Shown here: positions 16,285 through 23,527 of the stretch, one piece after another
Layout: each line of letters opens with the position of its first letter
Position numbering within the stretch: position 1 is the stretch's first letter
Assembly: GCA_964626735.1 (NCBI GenBank)
Contig: CAZVIJ010000016.1
Span: 1 to 32,446 of the forward strand
Direction: 5' to 3'
Source of the DNA: CAZVIJ01 sp964626735
GTDB taxonomy: Bacteria > Patescibacteriota > Dojkabacteria > JAOAGR01
Length of the DNA: 32,446 nt
Program-made: the position numbers and the translations under genes
The notes under the pieces: generated by a model
What the model saw: only the letters and a program-made list of their open reading frames with translations
What the model was told of the DNA's origin: nothing
The model's database searches: none

Positions 16285-17255
16285 GCACAGAAAAAGTAAT
16301 CGAGGTCAAAGACCTCTACAAGAAATTCAAAATAAGGGGCAATAAAGGTCTCATAAAAGGACTTTTCAAACCCGAGTACAAGACGAAGGAAGCCGTGAAG
16401 GGAATTTCCTTCGAAGTGACCAGGGGCGAAGCGGTTGCATTCCTGGGTCCTAATGGCGCCGGCAAGACGACGACGACCAAGATGATGACGGGCCTTATCT
16501 ACCCGACGAGCGGCGAAGTGAGCGTCTTGGGATTTAAGCCGTTCGAACGCAAGAAAGAGTTCCTCATGAGAATCGGATTGGTGATGGGCAATAAGTCGGG
16601 GCTCAACTGGGACCTTACTCCGAACCAAAGCTTCCGCCTGCTTCGCAGAATCTACAAAATTGAAGAAGCGACCTTCGATGAGCGCGTAAAAAACCTTACC
16701 GAACTGCTCGAAGTCACCAAGCTCCTGGACACGCAGGTGCGGAAGATGTCTCTCGGCGAGCGCATGAAAATGGAGCTCATCGGCGCAATTCTCCACTCCC
16801 CGGAAATCCTCTTCCTCGACGAGCCGACAATCGGGCTCGATATTATCGCGAAAAAGAATATCCGGAAATTCCTCAAGGACATTCAGCAAAACTCGAACAT
16901 CACGCTCATCCTCACGTCGCACGATATGGATGACATCGAGCAGGTTTGCGAACGCGTCGTCGTCATAAACGAAGGATCGAAAGTGTACGACGATTCCCTC
17001 AAGCAGCTAACCAACCAGTACAAGCAAAACCGATTCGTGCGATTCATATTCGAAACCATGCCGGGCGAAAGCGAACTGCCGAAAATCGGCGAGATCACCG
17101 AACGCAAGGAAGATTCGCTATTGTATAAGGTGGACAACAGCCAAATGACCGAGCTGATATCTAACGTATCGGGGAAGTTCCATTTGTTGGATATTACTAT
17201 CGAGTCGGTGCCGCTCGAAGAGATCATTGAAGATATCTTCAAGCGCGGTTCGTAG
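16281..17255 (+). CDS. ABC transporter ATP-binding protein of the exporter locus
   Basis: A 324-residue ATPase that powers the ABC-2 permeases. Walker A is GPNGAGKTT (56-64). The signature is MSLGER (156-161) in place of LSGGQ, as is common in the COG4586 group. Walker B is ILFLDEP (176-182), the D-loop GLD is at 185-187 and the switch His is at 214 (LTSHD). A family-typical insert (about 18-38) precedes Walker A, and an extra domain of about 100 residues follows the catalytic core. It is the only ATPase gene for three permease pairs, so it may serve all of them. Its TAG at 17253-17255 lies at the base of a stem-loop element (17252-17389). Confidence 0.93.
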   Translation: MSTEKVIEVKDLYKKFKIRGNKGLIKGLFKPEYKTKEAVKGISFEVTRGEAVAFLGPNGAGKTTTTKMMTGLIYPTSGEVSVLGFKPFERKKEFLMRIGLVMGNKSGLNWDLTPNQSFRLLRRIYKIEEATFDERVKNLTELLEVTKLLDTQVRKMSLGERMKMELIGAILHSPEILFLDEPTIGLDIIAKKNIRKFLKDIQQNSNITLILTSHDMDDIEQVCERVVVINEGSKVYDDSLKQLTNQYKQNRFVRFIFETMPGESELPKIGEITERKEDSLLYKVDNSQMTELISNVSGKFHLLDITIESVPLEEIIEDIFKRGS

Positions 17256-17389
17256 TTCGTGGAGAAGGCAAAGTAAAATCCTTCCCAGTTTTGTGGCTCC
17301 GCCATCGCTGGCCTATCTTCGATACGGCCTGCTCAAAACATGAAGTCAGGATTTTACTGTGCCTTCTCCACTTTTAATTTACGAACTAC
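17252..17389 (+). ncRNA. Structured stem-loop element, copy 1 (sense to the ATPase gene)
   Basis: Arms 17261-17282 and 17348-17369 pair at 21 of 22 positions; the one mismatch is A17271 with G17359. An outer pair, GTAGTTCGT (17252-17260) with ACGAACTAC (17381-17389), includes the TAG stop codon. The enclosed 65-nt core (17283-17347) begins TCCCAGTTTTG and ends CAAAACATGAAGTC. Within it GTTTTG (17288-17293) can pair with CAAAAC (17334-17339), enclosing two small hairpins: TGGC-TCC-GCCA (17294-17304) and TATC-TTC-GATA (17314-17324). The core recurs at 17480-17542 in inverted orientation. The strand is inferred from its position after the ATPase stop. A T-rich tail (17372-17380) follows, so it could act as a terminator or 3' stabiliser. 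Whether it acts as RNA or DNA is unknown. Confidence 0.6.
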
Positions 17390-17455
17390 GCATGAAATCA
17401 ATAAAAAGGGTTATGAGCGTGCCGGTGAGGATGAGAGCTATCGCATGTATCTATA

Positions 17456-17566
17456 GCATTCTTCGCATATATTTTGGCCGACTTCATGTTTTGAGCGGAC
17501 GTATCGAAGATAGGCAGCGTTCCCGAAGGGACAAAACTGGGAGGCAAAAATATATGCGAAGAATGC
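17456..17566 (-). ncRNA. Structured stem-loop element, copy 2 (sense to the HD gene)
   Basis: Arms 17456-17475 and 17547-17566 are perfectly complementary over 20 bp (GCATTCTTCGCATATATTTT). After one mismatch, three more pairs follow (17477-17479 with 17543-17545). The stem shares no sequence with copy 1. The 63-nt core on the minus strand (17542 to 17480) is the copy 1 core with about a dozen differences. The small hairpin is CCC-TTC-GGG here instead of GGC-TCC-GCC, keeping the pairing through double changes. TATCTTCGATA, GTTTTG/CAAAAC and ATGAAGTC are unchanged. It starts 12 nt after the HD gene's stop. The 66 bp between the copies (17390-17455) show nothing else. Confidence 0.6.
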
Positions 17567-17578
17567 GCGCTCCAATTG

Positions 17579-18211
17579 CTACGGTATAATTAATTCCAGG
17601 AGTAGCGCGGTCTCTAGGACACATTCGAATAAGTCGACGTATTCAGCTTTTCTTCGTTCCGATTCTTGAAAGAGCTTCCATGCGTGCGGCACGAGATACC
17701 TCGATTCCTCGAAGCGCAAATATTGCTCGTCCAAATCGTCCGTCCTGACGCGGTCTAGCGCATCGGCGTCCTTGAAAATGGCAAGCTCGTTTGTTACCGC
17801 CGGCGCATGATGGTCATGCGGTACATGCCAGGTACTGAGATACTTGGCCGTTTTGACGGAATCTTCATGTGCGAACGAGAAATGTTCGGCGCCCTGTTCG
17901 TCTAGCCAGGCTGCCGCCCGTTCACCGTGGGGATCATCGTCGAGATCGTCCCAGCGCTGCGTGTCATGTGCGGCAGCTGCAATTCTCAACCCATCACGAT
18001 CCGCGTCTAGTTCGGTTATCGTGCAGAGTATTTCCTGCCAGACAAGTACCCGCGCCTCGTGCATAATCCCGTGTATTCCGTCGTGCTCGCGCACGAACCA
18101 GCTGTGGTGCGGTTTGTATTTTTGCAGAAGGCTCGCTTTCGGCTTGCGACCTTCCATCCGAAGCCGTAGCTTCTTTTCGATGTCAGTGCTAAGTCGTCTA
18201 GAACTCCTCAC
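17579..18211 (-). CDS. HD-domain phosphohydrolase-like protein
   Basis: A 210-residue protein. An HD domain runs from about residue 40 to 150: His in IHGIMHEARV, the central HD doublet in AAAAHDTQRWDD, and a distal Asp in FKDADALDRVR. These are the metal ligands of HD phosphohydrolases, which act on nucleotides or other phosphate esters. The substrate is unknown. The start is GTG 18211, since an in-frame TAA stands directly upstream (18212-18214). It is convergent with the ATPase gene, and stem-loop copy 2 begins 12 nt past its stop codon. Confidence 0.8.
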   Translation of the reverse strand: MRSSRRLSTDIEKKLRLRMEGRKPKASLLQKYKPHHSWFVREHDGIHGIMHEARVLVWQEILCTITELDADRDGLRIAAAAHDTQRWDDLDDDPHGERAAAWLDEQGAEHFSFAHEDSVKTAKYLSTWHVPHDHHAPAVTNELAIFKDADALDRVRTDDLDEQYLRFEESRYLVPHAWKLFQESERRKAEYVDLFECVLETALLLELIIP

Positions 18212-18248
18212 TTATGAAGACTTTAGGAAAATTCGAGATGAAAATCCA

Positions 18249-18276
18249 GCTACTTGAAGTTTCTGCGCCATGTCTC
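18249..18276 (-). repeat. Relic second copy of the dockerin gene's 3' end
   Basis: A 28-bp near-perfect direct repeat (one mismatch) of 18332-18359, which is the last coding stretch of the dockerin gene. On the minus strand the copy still reads E-T-W-R-R-N-F-K-stop, and the single change is synonymous (CGC for CGG, Arg). The 55 bp between the copies contain a 6-bp hairpin (GCCGAA-AAAC-TTCGGC, 18308-18323). Confidence 0.7.
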
Positions 18277-18332
18277 CGCCCTACGCTTTGCTTGTGCATG
18301 GGTCATGGCCGAAAAACTTCGGCGTAGCAAAG

Positions 18333-20102
18333 CTACTTGAAGTTTCTCCGCCATGTCTCAAAGTCAATGAGGGTTACTTTGCCGTCGCCGGTGAAATCGG
18401 AAGTTTTAGTGGTAAGCAGTCCGGTATATTCTTGTCGGAAGCGTTCGAAGTCGGTGAGGTTGATGAGCCCATCGCAGTTTGCGTCACCGAGCGATTTGCT
18501 GCATGGTTTTGTGGTAGGAGTTGCTGTCGGTTGAGGAACTTGCGTCGGCGTCGGCGTTGCCGTCGGCGCTGCGCTTGCTTGCGCGAAGGTGAGCGTTCCG
18601 CCGATGAGGTCTGCTTTGCCGGCTTCGCCGTTCGTACCGTCGAATGATGCACAGACGTACATTGCCTGCGGATTGTTTCCGTTCATGGGGACGCCGCCGT
18701 TAACTTGGGTGCCGATTCCGCAGAATACATTTGCCTCAGAGGAAAATTGCTGCGGAAAAGCCATCGGCGCGTTCGTATCGCTGAATTTCCAATTTACGCC
18801 ATCCTTGCTGAACGAGAGCGTCGGCACCATGATATGCGCACCTTGGTTGCTTGCGGACCAATTCGTCGTCATAACAACGTGCATACGCTTCGCTGGATCG
18901 TTCGGCCAAAGTACCGCATGCTGGCCGTTGCTTGCATCACCGTTTACCTTGATCCTGTTGTTGAAGTCGAAGTGCGCGATATCGGTCGATTTTATGAGAT
19001 AGGTTCCGTCGGCCTGGTAATTGCCGGTGACCGCGCTCGGAAAGTACATGAAGTAAAGCCAAATTTGCCCGTCAACCACGACGGCTTTCGGCCAATACAC
19101 CATCGATTCTTTCGGGAGATTATCGATTATCGGGCTGTCGTTTTTCGTCCAGGTCGTCAGGTCGGTTGATCTGGCGATAAGGAATCGGTCGCATTGCCGC
19201 ACTTTCGTCGGGTCGGACGGTTTCGGGCAGAGGGCCGAACGGTCAAGCTTCCTCAAGGAATCATACGACTCGATTTCTACCTGGTAGATCATGTAGTACG
19301 CCCCGTTCCATTGCACCATGGTAGGGTCCAATCCGTTATTCCAACCGTAATTATTGGCGTTTTGCCCTTCGAACCGACCTGGCCTGATCACCGGGGTCTT
19401 GCTGGTCGTCCAGTTCGTTCCGTCAGAAGAAGTAGCCAACAATACATGATCGCCGTCACCGCCGTACGGGTTGGAGCCAGTATAGCTTCCGTTAACCGGT
19501 ATTTGGCAATTCTTGGAGGAGTCGTAGAAGCATCGGGCGCCGTACCAGATGCGGTACGGGGGGTTGCCTCCGGTATACAGCATATGGCCGCTGTATTCGT
19601 AATTCGGGGAAGGCCAACCGATTTTCGACTGATGGTACGTCATGCCCACGTTGAGCGTTCCGAACCCGAAGCTATTGAGCGCGACCGATGTATTGTACGG
19701 TGGGGCGAAGAGCTTGGGCGAGCCTGGGATGACGACGTTCACTCCCCCATTCGTATCGATTGCATGCAGGTAATACGTATGGGATTGCGACCGGTACGGT
19801 TCCGGAATTCTATAATAGAATGCGTGGTTGCCGGTGATATTGAACGTCGCGTTGATATCCGGGCGGGAAACGTCTGCCTTGAACGATCCGATTCCGATTG
19901 CTCCAGCCGATCCTGCGGGAGCATTGATGTATATGTGCACATCGATGGAAACGGAAGATGCATCAGGGTCATAAGCCCAGCCGTACAGTATCCCATCTGC
20001 GGTTATGCCATCAAATGAAGATACCGGGTTGCTTGCCGACCTTGCATGCGGAACAACGGCAGCCACAAAAAGGATGAGCAACACCGCGATTATCCGTTTC
20101 AT
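18333..20102 (-). CDS. Secreted beta-propeller protein with C-terminal dockerin domain
   Basis: A 589-residue exported protein. A signal peptide lies at 1-23 (MKRIIAVLLILFVAAVVPHA). A beta-sandwich-like domain at about 25-125 begins SSFDGITADGILYGWAYDPD. A central region at about 150-510 has repeated blades of the GH43/sialidase type: IWYGARCFYD, LLATSSDGTNWT, YGWNNGLDPTMVQWNGAYYM, LIARSTDLTTWT, LSFSKDGVNWKF. A Thr/Pro linker (about 512-533) leads to a type I dockerin (534-589) with two Ca-binding repeats, DANCDGLINLTDF and DFTGDGKVTLIDF. It may bind or cleave glycans and dock to a cohesin on a cell surface; no cohesin is in the window. An extended -10 (TGCTATGAT) lies 14 nt upstream. Confidence 0.85.
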   Translation of the reverse strand: MKRIIAVLLILFVAAVVPHARSASNPVSSFDGITADGILYGWAYDPDASSVSIDVHIYINAPAGSAGAIGIGSFKADVSRPDINATFNITGNHAFYYRIPEPYRSQSHTYYLHAIDTNGGVNVVIPGSPKLFAPPYNTSVALNSFGFGTLNVGMTYHQSKIGWPSPNYEYSGHMLYTGGNPPYRIWYGARCFYDSSKNCQIPVNGSYTGSNPYGGDGDHVLLATSSDGTNWTTSKTPVIRPGRFEGQNANNYGWNNGLDPTMVQWNGAYYMIYQVEIESYDSLRKLDRSALCPKPSDPTKVRQCDRFLIARSTDLTTWTKNDSPIIDNLPKESMVYWPKAVVVDGQIWLYFMYFPSAVTGNYQADGTYLIKSTDIAHFDFNNRIKVNGDASNGQHAVLWPNDPAKRMHVVMTTNWSASNQGAHIMVPTLSFSKDGVNWKFSDTNAPMAFPQQFSSEANVFCGIGTQVNGGVPMNGNNPQAMYVCASFDGTNGEAGKADLIGGTLTFAQASAAPTATPTPTQVPQPTATPTTKPCSKSLGDANCDGLINLTDFERFRQEYTGLLTTKTSDFTGDGKVTLIDFETWRRNFK

Positions 20103-20116
20103 ATCTCTGTAGAGTC

Positions 20117-20122
20117 ATCATA
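20117..20122 (-). promoter_or_regulatory. Extended -10 (TGCTATGAT) for the dockerin gene
   Basis: TATGAT preceded by TGC on the minus strand, 14 nt before ATG 20102. This gives a short leader of about 7 nt. Confidence 0.5.
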
Positions 20123-20183
20123 GCATAAACGGATGAGGCTCCTTATATATTTATATAGTCAGCCGAATTGTTTAGTATTAGCC

Positions 20184-21083
20184 ATGCAGGGTGATATTCT
20201 TACTGATTCCGGGACATCAGAGAGCGCAGCCGGCGGCGATCGTCAGGCGCAGATCTCAGAGGCGCAACCGCTCACCGGGCTCGATGCTGCCCGGTCGATT
20301 TACGACGATGTGCAAAGAAATCTCCCCCCATCTGGCGAACATTTAGATCACGACGAGGCAGTAGCGCTCGCTTTGACCCATCGATTGCTGCAGGCTGCGA
20401 GGTTGGGACACATCAACCCGGACACGCTCATGGATATCGTCGACGAATCGAATCCGCTCGGTATCGCCCCGCCTATTGCTGCGCGCATGATCCCGAAGGT
20501 ATATGAAGCGGCGCTTGAGTTAACGGCCGTCGACGATAGGAAAGCCGACCTCATTCTTATCGAGAAGATGTTTGCTGAGCGATGGACGCTGGAGCGGTTT
20601 TCAGAAATTCTCGACCTGTACCATGGAAGAGTTGCAGATGTTGCCAAGCACAATCCGTCTTGGGCTGCATCAGTTGTCTCATTATGGAAGAACAAGAAGG
20701 CAGAAATCGAACGGCTGGATACCCTTCCCCTCGAAGAACGGAATGGCAGGCTCAAGGAACTACTGAGCATCGTTACACTCCTTGACCCCGACGACCTCGC
20801 GTTGATTTCTCGCATCGAGACGAATTCGCCATATGTCGCGATACACGAAAGCATGTTCGATGTATCGATCGTATTGGACGGCGCCAACCAAAGGTACCCG
20901 AGAAACAGCATGTCGTTGCAGCGACAAAGGCAAGGTTCGTACCTCCGCCAGGAGATCATCGCGCAAATCCAATTTAGGGACACCGATCCGAAAGCGAATC
21001 CGTTCAATACGGTACTCGCGCTCCACCCAGATTTCTATGCCCGGAAGTCTGCACCCGCGGTACGTCGGCCATCTGCTGTTTGA
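20184..21083 (+). CDS. Hypothetical protein
   Basis: A 299-residue soluble, mostly helical protein with an acidic N-terminus. An upstream in-frame ATG at 20133 would add 17 residues, but TAGTAT at 20173-20178 sits 5 nt before ATG 20184, so I take the shorter form. Helical stretches such as DHDEAVALALTHRLLQAARL and ERWTLERFSEILDLYHGRVA look like a repeat-type alpha-solenoid, though I cannot name a family. The C-terminus is basic and Pro-rich. It is followed after 47 bp by the CapA-like gene with its own -10. Confidence 0.6.
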   Translation: MQGDILTDSGTSESAAGGDRQAQISEAQPLTGLDAARSIYDDVQRNLPPSGEHLDHDEAVALALTHRLLQAARLGHINPDTLMDIVDESNPLGIAPPIAARMIPKVYEAALELTAVDDRKADLILIEKMFAERWTLERFSEILDLYHGRVADVAKHNPSWAASVVSLWKNKKAEIERLDTLPLEERNGRLKELLSIVTLLDPDDLALISRIETNSPYVAIHESMFDVSIVLDGANQRYPRNSMSLQRQRQGSYLRQEIIAQIQFRDTDPKANPFNTVLALHPDFYARKSAPAVRRPSAV

Positions 21084-21119
21084 ACGTTGAATCGCATAGT
21101 GCAAATCTCCCAATAGTTT

Positions 21120-21125
21120 TACAAT
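21120..21125 (+). promoter_or_regulatory. -10 element TACAAT for the CapA-like gene
   Basis: TACAAT, 5 nt before ATG 21131. Confidence 0.5.
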
Positions 21126-21130
21126 AGGCT

Positions 21131-22660
21131 ATGAAAGGCAAGTTGGCCGGTGTAATCTGCATCCTGCTCGTTGCTGTGAGCGGCGCAGGATATTATTTCT
21201 TTCGTTCGGCGAAGTCGCCGTCGCAATCGAGTAGCGTTATCAGTTCCTCTCCGAAACAAACCATCACGCCGACGCCAACGACTCCATCGTATACGCATAC
21301 CCAAAAGACGTACTACGCGCTCGTCACCGGATTCAAGAACAAGATAATTTCTATCGCATCGAAAGATCTTGTCGGGAAGACAGTGTACGTCCAAGCCAAG
21401 GACAAGGATGAAATCGCGTCGATTTCTGCACTAGCTGCCGCAACTCTCGTTACCGTCGAGTCAAATGACGCGTTGACCCTGAAGCTCAATACCGACGAAA
21501 CAAATGTAGGCGTGCAACGGGTTGATGAATTAAGTTTCAAGTTGAAGACCCTGGAAATCGATAATCAATTCCTTTTCGACAAGAAAGCCGATCTCGCAAA
21601 ATATCCCCTAGTCGTCGAGAAGAGGATAACTACCATCGATAAGCAGGACGATGTCGCTAACTACGATTACGCCAAACTCACGAAGTTAGGCCATACCGGT
21701 TCTATGATCCCCGCACGCGGCGTCCAATATTGGATCGAAAAGTCGTGGAACAACGATTACGCCCATCTATTCGATTCGACCCGTCCGCTTTTCGAAACGT
21801 TCGACTTCCTCTCGTCTACCTGGGAAGCCCCGGTGCAAGGGAACGGCAAGTTTTGCGACCACTGCCTACAGTTCGTCGGGCCGGACAAATTCATGGACGG
21901 CGTCAAAACATCAAGCATCGATCTTTACAGTTTGGCTGCAAACCACATCCTTGACGGAGGTACCTCGGCTATCGACAATACGCAAAAGAAGCTCGACGAA
22001 TTGGGCATTAAGCATATCGGTGCATCAACCGTGAATAACGACGACGCCGGAAAGCCGGTGCTCGTGGAAGTGAACGGATTGAAAATAGCCTATCTCGGCT
22101 TCAACGATACCCCCGGACGTGAAGAATGGGCTATGGCGAACAAGCCGGGTGCCGCCTCCATCTCCGATTGGGAGATCGATTCTGCCGGAAGGACCACGAA
22201 GTACGAGCCGAACGTGGAGCGCATCAAGTACTTTTTGCAGCGAGCGAAAGACCTGAAGCCCGATTTCATTTTCGTAATCATGCATTGGGGTGGACAGGAA
22301 TATATCACCAAGCCGCTCTCGTACCAGAAAAATCTCGCGAAGCTGCTCACCGAGAACGGGGCCGATGTCATCTTAGGCGACCATCCGCATTGGGTACAGG
22401 AAATCGAGTTCCGAGGCGACAAACCCGTCTTCTATTGCATGGGAAATTTTATCTTCGACCAAATGTGGAGCACCGAAACGCGGCAAGGCATGAGTCTGGA
22501 GATGAACTACGTCGGGAAAAAGCTCGTCAATATCCGGCTCTTCCCTCACCAACTCTATCTTTACGACAAGGGTATGCCCATCTTATTAAAACCCGACCAG
22601 CCTGAGTATCAGGAGATACTCAACAGGATCTGGTCGGTAAGCGATTTCAAGAAGAGCTAG
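21131..22660 (+). CDS. CapA-family (PGA_cap) metallophosphatase-like protein, membrane-anchored
   Basis: A 509-residue protein with an N-terminal signal anchor (5-24), a Ser/Thr/Pro linker (about 30-55), a domain of about 110 residues, then the CapA domain (about 183-480). The motifs are recognisable but partly changed. LGHTGSM (186-192) stands where GD-x-M-x-G is usual, so the metal-binding Asp is His. LAANHILDGG (268-277) replaces LANNH. WEAP (231-234), HWGGQEY (385-391), GDHPHWVQ (416-423) and GNFIFDQ (438-444) are well kept. Family members act in poly-gamma-glutamate capsule synthesis or as related cell-surface enzymes. No capB/capC is present, so a capsule role is not implied. It ends 1 bp from a convergent gene. 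Confidence 0.88.
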   Translation: MKGKLAGVICILLVAVSGAGYYFFRSAKSPSQSSSVISSSPKQTITPTPTTPSYTHTQKTYYALVTGFKNKIISIASKDLVGKTVYVQAKDKDEIASISALAAATLVTVESNDALTLKLNTDETNVGVQRVDELSFKLKTLEIDNQFLFDKKADLAKYPLVVEKRITTIDKQDDVANYDYAKLTKLGHTGSMIPARGVQYWIEKSWNNDYAHLFDSTRPLFETFDFLSSTWEAPVQGNGKFCDHCLQFVGPDKFMDGVKTSSIDLYSLAANHILDGGTSAIDNTQKKLDELGIKHIGASTVNNDDAGKPVLVEVNGLKIAYLGFNDTPGREEWAMANKPGAASISDWEIDSAGRTTKYEPNVERIKYFLQRAKDLKPDFIFVIMHWGGQEYITKPLSYQKNLAKLLTENGADVILGDHPHWVQEIEFRGDKPVFYCMGNFIFDQMWSTETRQGMSLEMNYVGKKLVNIRLFPHQLYLYDKGMPILLKPDQPEYQEILNRIWSVSDFKKS

Positions 22661-22661
22661 G

Positions 22662-23498
22662 CTATTCGCTTGAACCAACCTTCAGGTGCGGCGGAAGCCC
22701 CTTATCGTTGATCCTGTAAGCCCTTTCGGGATTTCTCGGGTTGACCGTGAAAATATCCCACCACCATGCGCGGTGTGCGACGAGCGTTTTACCGTCGTCT
22801 TCGGATACGGGAAGGTACAATAACGGATTTGTCCTCGGCTGCTCTGATTCGAGCGGGCCCGTAACACTTTCAAGATTAGCGTTCGCCAGCATTGAGCTCA
22901 TTGCCTCCCTGCGCTTGGCTTCCATGACATTACCCGACATGATGGCCCGGTAAACGGGAACAAGATCTTGACTTACGCCTGCCGCTACCCTTCCGACTTG
23001 GGCATCGAGCATCCAGAGCTTCGCTTGTTTCGAAGTATCGTAGGCAGCAGTCGCGGTAAGATTGTACACGGCATTCATCCAAAGGCGCTGATCGGGCCTG
23101 AGTTCCGGCAGCCCCATTTTATGCGGCCATACGTACACAAGCATTTTTCTCGCAATATTCGGCACATAGCTCGACCTTTTTTCCGCCGTCTGTTCTTTCA
23201 CGACATTGGGATCGCTTGTCTGCTCATCGAGCTGTACGCCGGTAACCACACCGATACTCCCCAAAACATCATCTTTTCTCAGGTTCGTAAGTATCCTCCC
23301 CATCGTATCCTTTATTGTAGGCGTCGATCCGGGGTAAAGCACACATGCCATCGTAAACGGTTCATCGATCCGCTGATCCCCTCTCCAATCGAGTGCACGC
23401 ATGAATAACGCAGTTGGGGGGGCTTTCTCATCGACTTGGTCATCGCAAATATCGACGTAGGTTTTCCGCCCTAATTCAAGATAATACTGTTTAGCCAT
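22662..23498 (-). CDS. Hypothetical protein
   Basis: A 278-residue soluble protein. The beta-rich N-terminus (YYLELGRKTYVDICDD) is followed by a long mixed section with VLYPGSTPTIKDTMGRILT and a C-terminal AHRAWWWDIFTVNPRNPERA. No family recognised. A minus-strand TATAAT lies about 20 nt upstream of the ATG. The gene at 23528-24331 is on the same strand 29 bp upstream, so the two may be co-transcribed. Confidence 0.6.
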   Translation of the reverse strand: MAKQYYLELGRKTYVDICDDQVDEKAPPTALFMRALDWRGDQRIDEPFTMACVLYPGSTPTIKDTMGRILTNLRKDDVLGSIGVVTGVQLDEQTSDPNVVKEQTAEKRSSYVPNIARKMLVYVWPHKMGLPELRPDQRLWMNAVYNLTATAAYDTSKQAKLWMLDAQVGRVAAGVSQDLVPVYRAIMSGNVMEAKRREAMSSMLANANLESVTGPLESEQPRTNPLLYLPVSEDDGKTLVAHRAWWWDIFTVNPRNPERAYRINDKGLPPHLKVGSSE

Positions 23499-23527
23499 GA
23501 TTATTTAGGTATGTCCCGATTATACAC

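Noticed and set aside
16263..16922. A 219-codon minus-strand frame
   Set aside because: Lies fully opposite the ABC ATPase gene, whose Walker and signature motifs are certain.
17252..17566. Interpretation of the paired elements as a CRISPR or an insertion sequence
   Set aside because: There are only two copies, in inverted orientation, with no spacer array. No transposase is present, and the flanking stems differ completely between copies, unlike terminal inverted repeats of one IS.
19194..20018. A 274-codon plus-strand frame
   Set aside because: Shadow of the dockerin-protein gene on the other strand; its Arg/Val-rich composition reflects that gene's codons.
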